In this document: piece after piece, positions 52,797 through 61,882 of the stretch | How positions within the stretch are numbered: position 1 is the stretch's first letter | How the letters are laid out: every line of letters begins with the position of its first letter | Source of the DNA: Roseovarius sp. SCSIO 43702 | Lineage (GTDB): Bacteria; Pseudomonadota; Alphaproteobacteria; Rhodobacterales; Rhodobacteraceae | Direction: 5' to 3' | Assembly: GCF_019599045.1 (NCBI RefSeq) | Contig: NZ_CP080623.1 | Coordinates: 3,246,501 to 3,310,500 of the forward strand | Length of the DNA stretch: 64,000 bases | Notes under the pieces: generated by a model | Database searches by the model: none | Told to the model about the DNA's origin: nothing | What the model saw: only the letters and a program-made list of their open reading frames with translations | Translations under genes and position numbers: made by a program

Positions 52797-53755
52797 CCAT
52801 CCTCTCCGTCCGGGGGCGTCTCGACGCGCGGCTCGCTCCCCAGTTCCTCCATCAGGCGCAACACCTCCTCGCGCCACGCCGCGCGCATCGTCTCGGCCAA
52901 GACCGAGACCGGGCGGAACCGCGGCGCGAGAATCGCATAGCGATAGCGAAGGTCCTCGGCCAGCGGACGGATGGTCACATCCGCCATCGCAGCGCCCGCC
53001 GCGTTAACATGTGCAACGGTCAGAGGGTCAAGGATCGCGCAACATTTTGCGGCTATCACGAATTGCAGGATGGGCAGGAAGGTCTGGCTTTCGATCACCG
53101 GGCGGAACCGCAGCCCCCTGGCCCCGAACGCCTCGAGCACCTCGCGCTGATGCACATGCCCCGCCTGCAGCGCGCCCATCGGCATGCCGTCGAGATCGGC
53201 AAGCGAAACGGCGCGCGCCTCCGCCAGCGGATGCGTCCCGTGGACCGCGACGAAACACCGGCCCGACAGGATCTCGGCGTCGTAGAGGGTCTCGGCCTCG
53301 GGGGTGTCCTGTGCGTCGGCAAAGGCGAAGTCGATGCTCTGCGCCCGCGCCAGCTCGGCGATCTGAACCGAACTGCGCGCCGAGAGCGACACGGTGATCT
53401 CCGCGTCCTCCTTCATGTGCCGCGCGACGAAGCGCGGGAACAGCATCGACACCGGCCCCGGCATCGCCGCGATGCTGAGCGCCCCCGCCCGCCCCTCGCG
53501 CAGGCTCTGCATCGTATGGCGCACCCGGCTCATCTGGCTCAGAAGCGCGCTCGCCTCGGTCAGCAGGTAATGCGCCTCCGGCACGGGCTTGAGCTTGCGC
53601 CCGTCGCGCTGAAAGAGGGTCAGCCCAAGCTGATCCTCCAGCGCCCGGATCGCCGCGCTCACCGCCGGCTGGGTGCGCCCCAGCTTCTGCGCCGCGTCGG
53701 AAAGCGAGGCCGAGGTCATGGCCGCGTGAAAGGCTGTAAGCTGCGAGAAATTCAT
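52793..53755 (-). CDS. LysR-family transcriptional regulator
   Basis: A 320-aa regulator: winged helix MNFSQLTAFHAAMTSASLSD then AAQKLGRTQPAVSAAIRALE, linker helix, and effector domain (GALSIAAMPGPVSMLFPRFV). Start at ATG 53755; six codons upstream is an alternative ATG at 53773. It is divergent from the TAXI-TRAP operon with a short inverted repeat between, and coupled to the M20 gene by a 4-base overlap, so it likely controls both directions in response to the imported compound. Confidence 0.9.
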   Translation of the reverse strand: MNFSQLTAFHAAMTSASLSDAAQKLGRTQPAVSAAIRALEDQLGLTLFQRDGRKLKPVPEAHYLLTEASALLSQMSRVRHTMQSLREGRAGALSIAAMPGPVSMLFPRFVARHMKEDAEITVSLSARSSVQIAELARAQSIDFAFADAQDTPEAETLYDAEILSGRCFVAVHGTHPLAEARAVSLADLDGMPMGALQAGHVHQREVLEAFGARGLRFRPVIESQTFLPILQFVIAAKCCAILDPLTVAHVNAAGAAMADVTIRPLAEDLRYRYAILAPRFRPVSVLAETMRAAWREEVLRLMEELGSEPRVETPPDGEDG

Positions 53756-53776
53756 CCCGAAATGATAACCCAATTC

Positions 53777-53793
53777 TATCGAAACAAAAGATA
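53777..53793. promoter_or_regulatory. Candidate LysR operator between the divergent regulator and TRAP operons
   Basis: TATC (53777-53780) and GATA (53790-53793) form a short inverted repeat with a 9-base A-rich spacer in a 118-base AT-rich divergent intergenic region. The region is the only place for both promoters. Confidence 0.3.
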
Positions 53794-53873
53794 TTCAAAT
53801 TTGCATTTATTCCGCCCTCCGTTACGGTGAGCGGGATGACTCGTGGCCCATGCCACTCATTTGGGAGGAAAAT

Positions 53874-54884
53874 ATGACGTTATTCTCGAAACTTACCGGG
53901 GCGGCCCTCGCGCTCGGGTTGACCGCGGGCGCCGGTCTCGCGCAGGAACCCACCTTCTTCCGCATCGGCACCGGCAGCGCGGGCGGCACCTACTTCCCCA
54001 TCGGCGGGACCATCGCCAACGGCATCTCCTCGCCCCCGGGCTCGCGCCCCTGCGAGGAAGGCGGCCAGTGCGGCGTGCCGGGTCTCATCGCCATCGCGCA
54101 ATCCACCACCGCCTCGGTCTTCAACAACACCGCCGTCCAGAACGGTGAGCTCGAGGCCGGCCTCGCCGCCGCCGACGTGACCCGCGAGCAGTATCTCGGC
54201 GAAGGCACGTTCGAGGGCAAGCCGCACGAGAAGCTGCGCATCGTCGCCAACCTCTATCCCGAGGATCTGCACCTCGTCCTGCCCGAGGGCCAGTCGATCG
54301 AAAGCCTCGCCGACCTCGAGGGCAAGCGCGTGGGCATCGCACAGGCCGGGTCGGGCACGCAGGTCGCCGTGCTCAAGATGCTCGAACTCTGGGGCGTCAA
54401 CCGCGACAACATGGACGAGGCCGAACTGAACAACAGCCAGTCCGCCGAACGCCTCGCCGACGGTCAGCTCGACGCCTATTTCTACGCCGCCGGCTGGCCC
54501 GTCGCCGCGATGGTGCAACTGGCCACCACCAAGGGGATGGAACTGCACAGCTTCTCCGAGGAGGATCTCCAGAAGATCAACGAGGCCATCCCGGCCTACA
54601 TCCCGTCCACGATCCCCGCGGGCGTCTACGAAGGCGTCGATTACGAAGTGAAAACGCCCGCCGTGTCGGCCCTTCTGATCGTGTCCTCCGACCTCGACGA
54701 GGACCTGGTCTACGGCATCACCGAGGCGCTCTGGAACGACAACACGCGCAACCTTCTCGACAACGGTCATGCCAAGGGCAAGCAGATCACCCTCGATACG
54801 GCGCTCGACGGGGTCATGAACCTCGGCGTGCCGCTTCATCCGGGGGCCGAGAGGTTCTACAAGGAAAAAGGCATGATCGAGTGA
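53874..54884 (+). CDS. TAXI-family TRAP transporter solute-binding protein
   Basis: A 336-aa periplasmic protein with signal peptide MTLFSKLTGAALALGLTAGA ending near GLAQEP. TAXI signature: FFRIGTGSAGGTYFPIGGTI, IAIAQSTTASVFNN and ADLEGKRVGIAQAGSGTQVA. Start at 53874 with GGGAGGA upstream. It captures an organic anion for the fused TRAP permease 100 bases downstream. TAXI proteins usually bind glutamate-like or aromatic anions; here an N-acyl amino acid is a guess from the M20 neighbour. Confidence 0.93.
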   Translation: MTLFSKLTGAALALGLTAGAGLAQEPTFFRIGTGSAGGTYFPIGGTIANGISSPPGSRPCEEGGQCGVPGLIAIAQSTTASVFNNTAVQNGELEAGLAAADVTREQYLGEGTFEGKPHEKLRIVANLYPEDLHLVLPEGQSIESLADLEGKRVGIAQAGSGTQVAVLKMLELWGVNRDNMDEAELNNSQSAERLADGQLDAYFYAAGWPVAAMVQLATTKGMELHSFSEEDLQKINEAIPAYIPSTIPAGVYEGVDYEVKTPAVSALLIVSSDLDEDLVYGITEALWNDNTRNLLDNGHAKGKQITLDTALDGVMNLGVPLHPGAERFYKEKGMIE

Positions 54885-54984
54885 TCCGGCCTGCCTGACG
54901 ATCGGCGAGGGGGCGGCGCGCGTGACACGTGCCGCCCCTTTCCGTCTCGGGCACCGGCAAAAGCACAAGCGGGAGGGGCAAGCC

Positions 54985-57201
54985 ATGACGAACGGCAGCA
55001 AGGACGTGGCCGAGGAACTGACAGCCGAAGAGCTTTCGGCCATCGAGCAGAAATACGACGAGGGCGCCGCCACGCGCTCGGTCAGCCCCCGCTTCGCCGC
55101 CTTCCTGCGCTACGTGGCGCTGACCTTCGCGGTCTATCACTACCTCACCGCCGGCTTCGCCCTCCCGGCCGATTTCTGGCACATGGGCTGGCACCTGTCG
55201 GGCCTCTTCATCCTCATCTACGCGCTCTACCCGCTGGTCAAGACGCGCACCGCCTTCGATCTCAACACCGGCGCGCTGCGCCTCGGCGGGGTGCCGTTCT
55301 TCGACGTGATCCTGATGGTGCTGGGCGTCGCGGCCTCGCTCTACGTGGGGCTCGCGTGGCGCGGCATTCCGGCGCTGGGGATCGAGGAAATGACCTTCCG
55401 CATGGGCAATCCGAACGGCTATGACATGCTTTTCGGCGTGATCCTCATCGTGCTCGTGCTCGACATCGCGCGGCGGACGCTGGGCTGGATCCTGCCCGCC
55501 ATCATCTGCCTTTTCATCTCCTACGCGCTTTTCGGCCCCTATTTTCCGGGCATCCTTCAGCATCCCGGCGTCAAGCCCAACACCTTCGTCAGCTCGATGT
55601 ATTTCCCGCAGGAGGGGATTTTCGGCGTCACGCTCTGGGTGGTCTCGACCATCGTGTTCCACTTCGTGCTCTTCGGCGTCATCGCGCAGCGCACGGGTCT
55701 GGGGCAGCTCTTCATCGACAACGCCACCATCCTCGCCGGGCGCTACACGGGCGGACCGGCCAAGGTTTCGGTGGTCTCCTCGGCCTTCTTCGGCACGATC
55801 TCCGGCTCCTCGGTGGCCAACACCGTCTCGACGGGCGCGCTCACCATTCCCAACATGAAGCGCCTGGGCTATCCGGGCCACTTCGCGGGCGGGGTCGAGG
55901 CCGCGGCCTCGGCCGGCGGGCAGATCACGCCGCCCATCATGGGCGCGGCGGCCTTCATCATGGCCGAGTTCCTCGAACTGCCCTACACCACCATCGTCAT
56001 CGCGGCGATCTTCCCGGCGCTCCTGCATTACGTCGGCGTCTTCGCCGTGGTCCACCTGATGGCGCGCAAGCTGGGTCTCCAGGGTCTCGCGAAGGAAGCA
56101 CTGCCCAAGCTGGGTGCGGTCTGGCGCGACGGCTGGGCCAATATCGTGCCGCTGGTGGGGCTTTTGGTGGTGCTCTTCTCGGGCTACACGCCCTACATGT
56201 CGGCCTTCTGCGGCATCTCGCTCGCGCTCATCGCGGGGATGAGCCGCTGGAAGGAGCCGCTGTCGCTGGTCTACATGGTCGGCTTCATCGCCTTCGTCAT
56301 ATGGAAATACATGGGCGGCGGGTTCGATTTCACCATGTCGGGGATCCTCGTCGCAGCCGCCCTTCTGGGCGCGCTCAACCCGCAGGACCGCATCGGCCTG
56401 AAAGAGATGGGCGATACGTTCGAGACGGGGGTGAAATACGCCCTCGCGGTGGGCGCGGCCTCGGCCGCGGTGGGCATCGTGATCGGTGTCATCAACACCA
56501 CCGGCGTGGGTTTTCGCATCGGCTTCATGGTGACGCAGGCGGCGACCAACCTCGGCAACGACCTCGCACCCCTTTTCACCTACGGCGCGTTCGAGCTTTT
56601 CTCGGTGCAGGATCTCACGCTGTTCCTCAGCCTCGTCTTCATCGCGCTCGCCTGCATCCTGATGGGCGCGGGCGTGCCGACGACGGCGCTCTACATCATG
56701 CTCGTCTCCGTGGCGCAGCCCGCGCTGGCACAGCTCGGTATCCCGCCCATCGCAAGCCACATGTTCGTCCTCTACTACGGCGTCGTGGCCGAGATCACGC
56801 CACCCGTCTGCACCTCGGCCTACGCCGCCGCCGCCATCGCCAACTCGAACCCGTTCCGCACCGGCATCTCGGCCTTCACGCTGGGGCTGGGCAAGGTCGT
56901 GGCACCGATGGCCTTCGTCTATGCGCCGGTGCTTCTCATCGTATCCTCCACCGGCTTCGACCTGTGGGAGTTCACCTATACCGCGACCACCTGCATCATG
57001 GGCGTCATCGCGCTCTCGGCGGCCGTGGTGGGTTACTGGCTCACGCCCATGAACGTGGTGTTCCGCTGGCTCATGGGGTTCGCCGGGATCGTCTTCATCG
57101 CGCCCTCGCTCCAGGCCGATCTCGTGGCGCTCATCATCGCCGCGCCCGCGATCATCTCGCAGGTGATCGCCAAGCGCCGCGTCAACGCCGCGCCGGCCTG
57201 A
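54985..57201 (+). CDS. TRAP transporter permease, fused 4TM and 12TM subunits
   Basis: A 738-aa membrane protein, the fused DctQ/DctM form that goes with TAXI binding proteins. Start at 54985 (MTNGSKDVAEELTAEELS) with GGGAGGGG upstream. About 16 hydrophobic segments are visible. Typical stretches are SSAFFGTISGSSVANTVSTG, AAASAGGQITPPIMGAAAFI and AEITPPVCTSAYAAAAIANS in the DctM part. Uses the ion gradient instead of ATP. Directly followed (4 bases) by the amino-acid oxidoreductase. Confidence 0.93.
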   Translation: MTNGSKDVAEELTAEELSAIEQKYDEGAATRSVSPRFAAFLRYVALTFAVYHYLTAGFALPADFWHMGWHLSGLFILIYALYPLVKTRTAFDLNTGALRLGGVPFFDVILMVLGVAASLYVGLAWRGIPALGIEEMTFRMGNPNGYDMLFGVILIVLVLDIARRTLGWILPAIICLFISYALFGPYFPGILQHPGVKPNTFVSSMYFPQEGIFGVTLWVVSTIVFHFVLFGVIAQRTGLGQLFIDNATILAGRYTGGPAKVSVVSSAFFGTISGSSVANTVSTGALTIPNMKRLGYPGHFAGGVEAAASAGGQITPPIMGAAAFIMAEFLELPYTTIVIAAIFPALLHYVGVFAVVHLMARKLGLQGLAKEALPKLGAVWRDGWANIVPLVGLLVVLFSGYTPYMSAFCGISLALIAGMSRWKEPLSLVYMVGFIAFVIWKYMGGGFDFTMSGILVAAALLGALNPQDRIGLKEMGDTFETGVKYALAVGAASAAVGIVIGVINTTGVGFRIGFMVTQAATNLGNDLAPLFTYGAFELFSVQDLTLFLSLVFIALACILMGAGVPTTALYIMLVSVAQPALAQLGIPPIASHMFVLYYGVVAEITPPVCTSAYAAAAIANSNPFRTGISAFTLGLGKVVAPMAFVYAPVLLIVSSTGFDLWEFTYTATTCIMGVIALSAAVVGYWLTPMNVVFRWLMGFAGIVFIAPSLQADLVALIIAAPAIISQVIAKRRVNAAPA

Positions 57202-57205
57202 GCCC

Positions 57206-58477
57206 ATGGCGACGGACGCGCCCGTCACGGTGCTGGGGGCCGGTATCGTCGGCATCTGCACCGCCCTCTCGCTGGCGGAGCGCGGGGTGCCCGTGCGCCT
57301 CGTTGACAGGGGCGATCCGGGGCAGGAGACCTCCTACGGCAACGCGGGCGTCATCTCGCCCTGGTCGGTGATCCCGCAATCCATGCCGGGTCTCTGGCGC
57401 CAGGTGCCCCGGCTCATGTGGGGCCACCACCGCCCGTTGGGCGTGCGCCTCGGCTTCTGGCCGCGCATGATCCCCTGGGGGCTGCGCTTTCTCGCCAACG
57501 GTTCCGAGGCGCGGGTCCGCGAGGTGGCCGACGCGATGTCTGTCCTCTGCGCGCCTTCGGTCGATCTCTACCGCCGCCACCTCTCGGGCACCGGCCACGA
57601 GGGCCTTCTGGTCGACAGCAGCTATGTCCACGCCTTCCGCGAGTCTTCCCGCGCCACGCTCGACGCGCTCGACGCGCGCATCCGGATGGAAAAGGGCGCG
57701 CGACTCGAGATCATCGGCGCGGACGAACTCCGGCGGCTCGAACCCGCCCTATCGCCCCGGTTCGAGGCCGCGCTCCTGATCCATGGCCAGGCCCGCGCCC
57801 TCGCCCCCGGACGCATCGCCACGGTGCTGACCGACAAGGCGCGCGGCATGGGCGTCGAGGTGATCCGCTCCGAGACCCGCGCGCTCGTCCGCTCCGGCGA
57901 GGGCTGGCGGATCACCTGCGCCGATGGCACCTATGACGCCCCGCGCGTCGTCGTCTCGATGGGCGCCTGGTCCATGCGCCTCCTTGCGCCGCTGGGTCTC
58001 CGGCTCCCGCTCGTGGCCGAGCGTGGCTATCACGTCGAATTCGCCGACCCGGGGATCACCCTCGCGAACTCCGTCACCGACACGGACGCGAAATTCGTCG
58101 CAAGCTCCATGGAGGGCGGGTTGCGCGTCGCCGGTCAGGCCGAGTTCGGCCATGTCGACGCGCCCCCCGACCCGCGCAAGCACGCGCGCCTCATCCGCCT
58201 TGCGCAGGAGGCGCTGCCGGGGCTCGACACGGCGCGCCCGACCCTCTGGATGGGCCGCCGCCCCTCCTTCCCCGACAGCCTTCCGGTCCTCGGCGCCGTG
58301 CCGGGCCTGCCGGGGTTGCACGTCAATTTCGGACACTCGCATTACGGGCTGATGATGGCGCCGAAATCCGGCGAGATACTGGCCGAGATCCTCACCGGCA
58401 CCACGCCCAACGCCCCGCTCGCCCCCTACCGGGCCGACCGCTTCGACCGAGCGGCGCGCGCGTCATGGACGTCTTGA
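57206..58477 (+). CDS. FAD-dependent D-amino-acid-dehydrogenase-like oxidoreductase
   Basis: A 423-aa protein of the DAO/DadA family. FAD-binding motif VLGAGIVGICTALSLAERG at the N-terminus; substrate domain with LVAERGYHVEFADPGITL and the C-terminal GLHVNFGHSHYGLMMAPKSG that closes over FAD. It oxidises an amino acid (possibly the D form or an N-substituted one) at the membrane. It starts 4 bases after the TRAP permease and probably processes the transported compound. Confidence 0.88.
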   Translation: MATDAPVTVLGAGIVGICTALSLAERGVPVRLVDRGDPGQETSYGNAGVISPWSVIPQSMPGLWRQVPRLMWGHHRPLGVRLGFWPRMIPWGLRFLANGSEARVREVADAMSVLCAPSVDLYRRHLSGTGHEGLLVDSSYVHAFRESSRATLDALDARIRMEKGARLEIIGADELRRLEPALSPRFEAALLIHGQARALAPGRIATVLTDKARGMGVEVIRSETRALVRSGEGWRITCADGTYDAPRVVVSMGAWSMRLLAPLGLRLPLVAERGYHVEFADPGITLANSVTDTDAKFVASSMEGGLRVAGQAEFGHVDAPPDPRKHARLIRLAQEALPGLDTARPTLWMGRRPSFPDSLPVLGAVPGLPGLHVNFGHSHYGLMMAPKSGEILAEILTGTTPNAPLAPYRADRFDRAARASWTS

Positions 58478-58551
58478 CGCGGGTTATCCGAGAACCGCGG
58501 GGAACCCCGGCGGCGGCTATGGGTAGGTATCAGGCAAGGCAGGAGGATGTC

Positions 58552-58761
58552 ATGACCAAGTTCAAGGTCGGCGACCATGTGAAATGGAATTCCGAGGCGG
58601 GCTACGTGACCGGCAGGATCACGAAGATCCACACCAGCGATTTCGACTACAAGGGTCACACCCGGCGCGCCTCGAAAGAGGATCCGCAATACGAGATCGA
58701 GAGCGACAAGACCGATCATGTCGCGGCCCACAAGGAAGATACGCTGACGAAGATCGACTGA
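58552..58761 (+). CDS. DUF2945 (HVA1/Tudor-like) small protein
   Basis: A 69-aa protein starting MTKFKVGDHVKWNSEAG at 58552, with AGGAGG 6 bases upstream. KVGDHVKWNSEAGYVTGRI and the end ESDKTDHVAAHKEDTLTKID are the family pattern for DUF2945, an SH3/Tudor-like fold also called hypervirulence-associated. Function unknown. Its stop overlaps the next start by one base (TGATG), so it is a unit with the DUF488 gene, a pairing often seen in alphaproteobacteria. Confidence 0.9.
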   Translation: MTKFKVGDHVKWNSEAGYVTGRITKIHTSDFDYKGHTRRASKEDPQYEIESDKTDHVAAHKEDTLTKID

Positions 58762-59312
58762 TGGCGAGCGGCTTCCGCACCGTCGGTCATTCAAACCGGA
58801 GCTTGCAGGAATTCGTCGACATCCTGCGCGCCGCCGGGGTGCAGGTGATCGCGGACGTGCGCAGCTTTCCCCGGTCGCGCAGCAATCCCGCCTTCAATAT
58901 CGACAGCCTGCCGGACGACCTTCGACGCTACCAGATCGGCTATCGTCACTTTCCAGATCTCGGCGGGCGGCGAAAGATCCAGCCCGAGGTTCCGGATACG
59001 CTGAATGCGTTCTGGCGGAACCGCAGTTTTCACAATTACGCGGATTACGCGCTGTCCGATCGGTTCGGCCGGTCCTACGACGAGCTTCTCGAGCTCGGCC
59101 GGGACCGTCGGGTTGCCATCATGTGTTCGGAGGCCGTCTGGTGGCGGTGCCACCGCCGCATCATCGCGGACTACCTTCTTCTCGACGGGAAGGACGTCTT
59201 TCACCTGATGGGAAACAAGCGCGAGGAGACCGCCACTCCCACGCCCTCGGCCACCAGGACCGGGGACGGAAAGGTGATCTATCCCGCCGCTGCCGCGGAT
59301 ACGCCCTCATAG
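58761..59312 (+). CDS. DUF488 domain protein
   Basis: A 183-aa protein with the DUF488 signatures: TVGHSNRSLQEFVDILRAAG, IADVRSFPRSRSNPAFN, and the Cys motif AIMCSEAVWWRCHRRIIADY. It starts at 58761, overlapping the DUF2945 stop. Members are conserved but uncharacterised; the Cys/His motif suggests a nucleotide- or metal-related role. The C-terminal 25 residues are low-complexity. Convergent with hpsN. Confidence 0.9.
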   Translation: MASGFRTVGHSNRSLQEFVDILRAAGVQVIADVRSFPRSRSNPAFNIDSLPDDLRRYQIGYRHFPDLGGRRKIQPEVPDTLNAFWRNRSFHNYADYALSDRFGRSYDELLELGRDRRVAIMCSEAVWWRCHRRIIADYLLLDGKDVFHLMGNKREETATPTPSATRTGDGKVIYPAAAADTPS

Positions 59313-59390
59313 ACCCCCGCACTCCCCCGGACGCGCCCTACCGTCGAGCGATGGCAAACGGCGTCTGCCGGGCCACCACAGCCTGGAGGC

Positions 59391-60668
59391 TCAGGCTGGC
59401 CGCGGCCTCAACCGCAATTCGGCGGCGCGCGCATGGCCCTCCATCCCCTCGACCCGGCTGATGCGCGCGGTGCGCAAGGCCAGCTCGTGCGAGGCCGCCG
59501 CGTTGCAGCGCTGCCATGTCACCGTCTTGGTGAACTTGTGAACCGATAGCCCGCCGGTATAGCGCGCCGCGCCGCTGGTCGGCAGGACGTGGTTGGGGCC
59601 CGAGGTCTTGTCGCCGAACGCAACGGTGGTTCCATCCCCCAGAAAGAGCGAACCATAGGCCGTGAGCCGGCCCAGCCACCACTCCAGGCCCTCGGCCTGC
59701 ACCTGCAAATGTTCGGGCGCGTAGCGATCCGCCACCCGGGCGGCCTCTTCGCGGGTGTCGCACAGGATCACCTCGGCGCGTTCGGCCCAGGCGGTGCGGG
59801 CGGCGCCTGCGTTCGGTGCGGGCAGGCTGTCGATCACGGACGGCACTCGGGCCATCACATCCTCCGCCAGCGCCCGGTCGGTGGTTACCAGCCAGACGGG
59901 GCTGTCCGCCCCATGCTCGGCCTGGCTGATCAGGTCCCAGGCGACGGTTTCGGCAGAGGCGGTGTGATCGGCGACGACCAGCGAATCCGTCGGCCCCGCG
60001 AACATGTCGATGCCGATTTCGCCGAACAGCATACGCTTGGCCTCGGCGACATAGCTGTTGCCGGGACCGACGAGGATATCGGCGGGCCTGCCCCCGAAGA
60101 GACCTCTGGCCATGGCGGCAATCCCCTGCACGCCGCCCAGATTCAGGATCAGGTCGGCGCCGCAAAGATCCATGGCGAAGACGATGGCGTCGGGGATGCC
60201 GATCTCGGCGCGGGTCGGCGACACGGCGGTGATATGCGGCACGCCCGCGACCTTGGCCGTGGTGATCGTCATCAGCGCGCTGGCAATATGGCTGTAGCGC
60301 CCGCCGGGCACGTAGCAGCCGGCGCTTGAGACCGGGATCTGCTTTTGACCGGCGATGAGGCCCGGCATGACCTCGACCTCGCACTCGCCCATCGTCGCCT
60401 TCTGCGCCTCCGCAAAGCGCTGGATGTTCGCCTGCGCAAAGCGGATGTCGGCCTTCAGGTCTTCCGGCACACGGGCGCAGGCGGCGCGGCGGGCCTCTTC
60501 CGACAGAACGATCTCGCCGGTCCAACCGTCCAGTTTCCGTGCGTAATCGCGCGCCGCCGCCTCGCCCTCGCGCGCGATATTGGCCAGCATGATGGCGACG
60601 ATGTCCCGAATATCCTTGTTCTCGGTCGCAGGGCGGGCATCGGCGGATTTCAGATAGGTGATGGCCAT
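59391..60668 (-). CDS. hpsN: Sulfopropanediol 3-dehydrogenase (histidinol-dehydrogenase family)
   Basis: A 425-aa zinc- and NAD-dependent dehydrogenase. It has the histidinol-dehydrogenase fold: VSSAGCYVPGGRYSHIASAL, LILNLGGVQGIAAMARGLFG, zinc ligands in ISQAEHGADSPVWL and VEGMEGHARAAELR, and TSGPNHVLPTSGAARY. The N-terminus MAITYLKSADAR and the neighbouring cuyA indicate HpsN, which oxidises 2,3-dihydroxypropane-1-sulfonate to sulfolactate, rather than HisD; no his genes are nearby. Start 60668. The gene ends the operon and converges on the DUF488 gene. Confidence 0.87.
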   Translation of the reverse strand: MAITYLKSADARPATENKDIRDIVAIMLANIAREGEAAARDYARKLDGWTGEIVLSEEARRAACARVPEDLKADIRFAQANIQRFAEAQKATMGECEVEVMPGLIAGQKQIPVSSAGCYVPGGRYSHIASALMTITTAKVAGVPHITAVSPTRAEIGIPDAIVFAMDLCGADLILNLGGVQGIAAMARGLFGGRPADILVGPGNSYVAEAKRMLFGEIGIDMFAGPTDSLVVADHTASAETVAWDLISQAEHGADSPVWLVTTDRALAEDVMARVPSVIDSLPAPNAGAARTAWAERAEVILCDTREEAARVADRYAPEHLQVQAEGLEWWLGRLTAYGSLFLGDGTTVAFGDKTSGPNHVLPTSGAARYTGGLSVHKFTKTVTWQRCNAAASHELALRTARISRVEGMEGHARAAELRLRPRPA

Positions 60669-60672
60669 GGCG

Positions 60673-60810
60673 TCAACTCGATCTCATCTGGATGTGGTCG
60701 CGGATCGCGCGGGCACGCACGGGCGGCACCCGCCGGCCCGTGTCGATCGGCAGCGGAACGTGATCCGCCTCGCCCCCCTTCAGAAGCCGCTGTCGAAGCA
60801 TCATGCCCAT
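60673..60810 (-). CDS. 45-codon ORF between cuyA and hpsN
   Basis: The ORF starts two bases after the cuyA stop and ends four bases before the hpsN start, filling the gap exactly. It encodes MGMMLRQRLLKGGEADHV then PLPIDTGRRVPPVRARAIRD, a basic Arg/Pro-rich peptide. There is no good Shine-Dalgarno sequence, but the end of cuyA could couple translation. It may be a true small protein or the left-over end of a deleted gene. No family recognised. Confidence 0.4.
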   Translation of the reverse strand: MGMMLRQRLLKGGEADHVPLPIDTGRRVPPVRARAIRDHIQMRSS

Positions 60811-60812
60811 GA

Positions 60813-61826
60813 TCAGAGCGTGACCCAGCGATCGCTGTTGTCGAAGGCGAAATCATAGCCCCCGAGGGCCGCCGCGCCGCCCGTATGAAGGAACACCACC
60901 CGTTCACCCTTGAATTCCCCCTTGCGCGCAAGGTCGATGAGGCCAGCCGCCCCCTTGGCCGAATAGCACGGATCCAGAAGGATCCCCTCCAGTTCGGCGA
61001 ACATGCGAATCGCCTCGAGGCCGCTTGTCGTGGGCAGGCCGTAACCCTCGCCGACGTAATCGGTGTTGGCGATGACATGCCCGCGCTCGACGACGCCGGG
61101 ACAGCCCAGCTTCTCGGCCGTCCTGCAGGCGAGGTCATAGACCATCTGCTCCTGCTTGGGCTGGGGCGCGCGGGTGCCGATGCCGAGCACCGGGATCTGC
61201 GCATTCATGGCGCACATGCCCGCCACGAGGCCCGCCTGGGTGCCGGATGATCCGGTGGCATGCACAATGCGGTCGATCTTGAGGCCCGTTTCATTGACCT
61301 GGGCCAGCAACTCGAAGGCGCAGTTCACGTAGCCCAGCGCGCCTGTCGGATTCGATCCACCGCCGGGAATGACATAGACCTTGTGTCCCTCGGCGCGCTT
61401 CTTCTCCGCGGCGCGCTCCATCTCGGCGGGCATGTCATGGCCGCCGGGAAACTTCTGCGTCGTCGCGCCGTGCAGATGATCGAGCAGGACGTTGCCATTG
61501 CCGTTGTAGTTGGGATCGTCATAGCCGGTGCGATCCTCCAGAAGGATGTGGCAACCCAAGCCGAGCTTGGCCGCGGCCGCAGCGGTCTGCCGGCCGTGAT
61601 TGGTCTGGGTGGCGCCCTGGGTCATCACCATGTCCGCGCCCTCCTCCAAGGCTTCGGCCATCAGGAATTCCAGCTTGCGGGTCTTGTTGCCACCCGTCGA
61701 GAGGCCGGTGCAATCGTCGCGCTTGATCCAGAGATCGACGCCCAACTCCCTCGACAGGCGTTTCATGGGTTCCAGAGGGGTGGGCAGATGGGCAAGGTTG
61801 ATGCGCGGGAAGCGGGACAGGTGCAT
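60813..61826 (-). CDS. cuyA: L-cysteate sulfo-lyase (D-cysteine desulfhydrase / ACC-deaminase family)
   Basis: A 337-aa PLP enzyme. The Schiff-base Lys48 is in [13 protein letters not shown]; other signatures are [20 protein letters not shown] and [15 protein letters not shown] (phosphate loop). CuyA releases sulfite, ammonia and pyruvate from cysteate. Sequence and context (hpsN) favour CuyA over D-cysteine desulfhydrase. Start at 61826 with AGGAGGAC upstream, 56 bases after the oxidoreductase stop. Confidence 0.87.
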   Translation of the reverse strand: MHLSRFPRINLAHLPTPLEPMKRLSRELGVDLWIKRDDCTGLSTGGNKTRKLEFLMAEALEEGADMVMTQGATQTNHGRQTAAAAAKLGLGCHILLEDRTGYDDPNYNGNGNVLLDHLHGATTQKFPGGHDMPAEMERAAEKKRAEGHKVYVIPGGGSNPTGALGYVNCAFELLAQVNETGLKIDRIVHATGSSGTQAGLVAGMCAMNAQIPVLGIGTRAPQPKQEQMVYDLACRTAEKLGCPGVVERGHVIANTDYVGEGYGLPTTSGLEAIRMFAELEGILLDPCYSAKGAAGLIDLARKGEFKGERVVFLHTGGAAALGGYDFAFDNSDRWVTL

Positions 61827-61882
61827 GGTAGAGTCCTCCTGATTGAGAGTTGTGACCGACCCGAGCCCCGGGTCATGCGGCG

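Noticed and set aside
54814..57261. Open frame of 815 codons on the minus strand
   Set aside because: Antisense to the TRAP permease; Asp/Glu/His/Arg-rich without any domain pattern.
59391..60668. Histidinol dehydrogenase (hisD)
   Set aside because: The family is shared, but the N-terminus and the cuyA neighbour point to HpsN, and no histidine genes are close.
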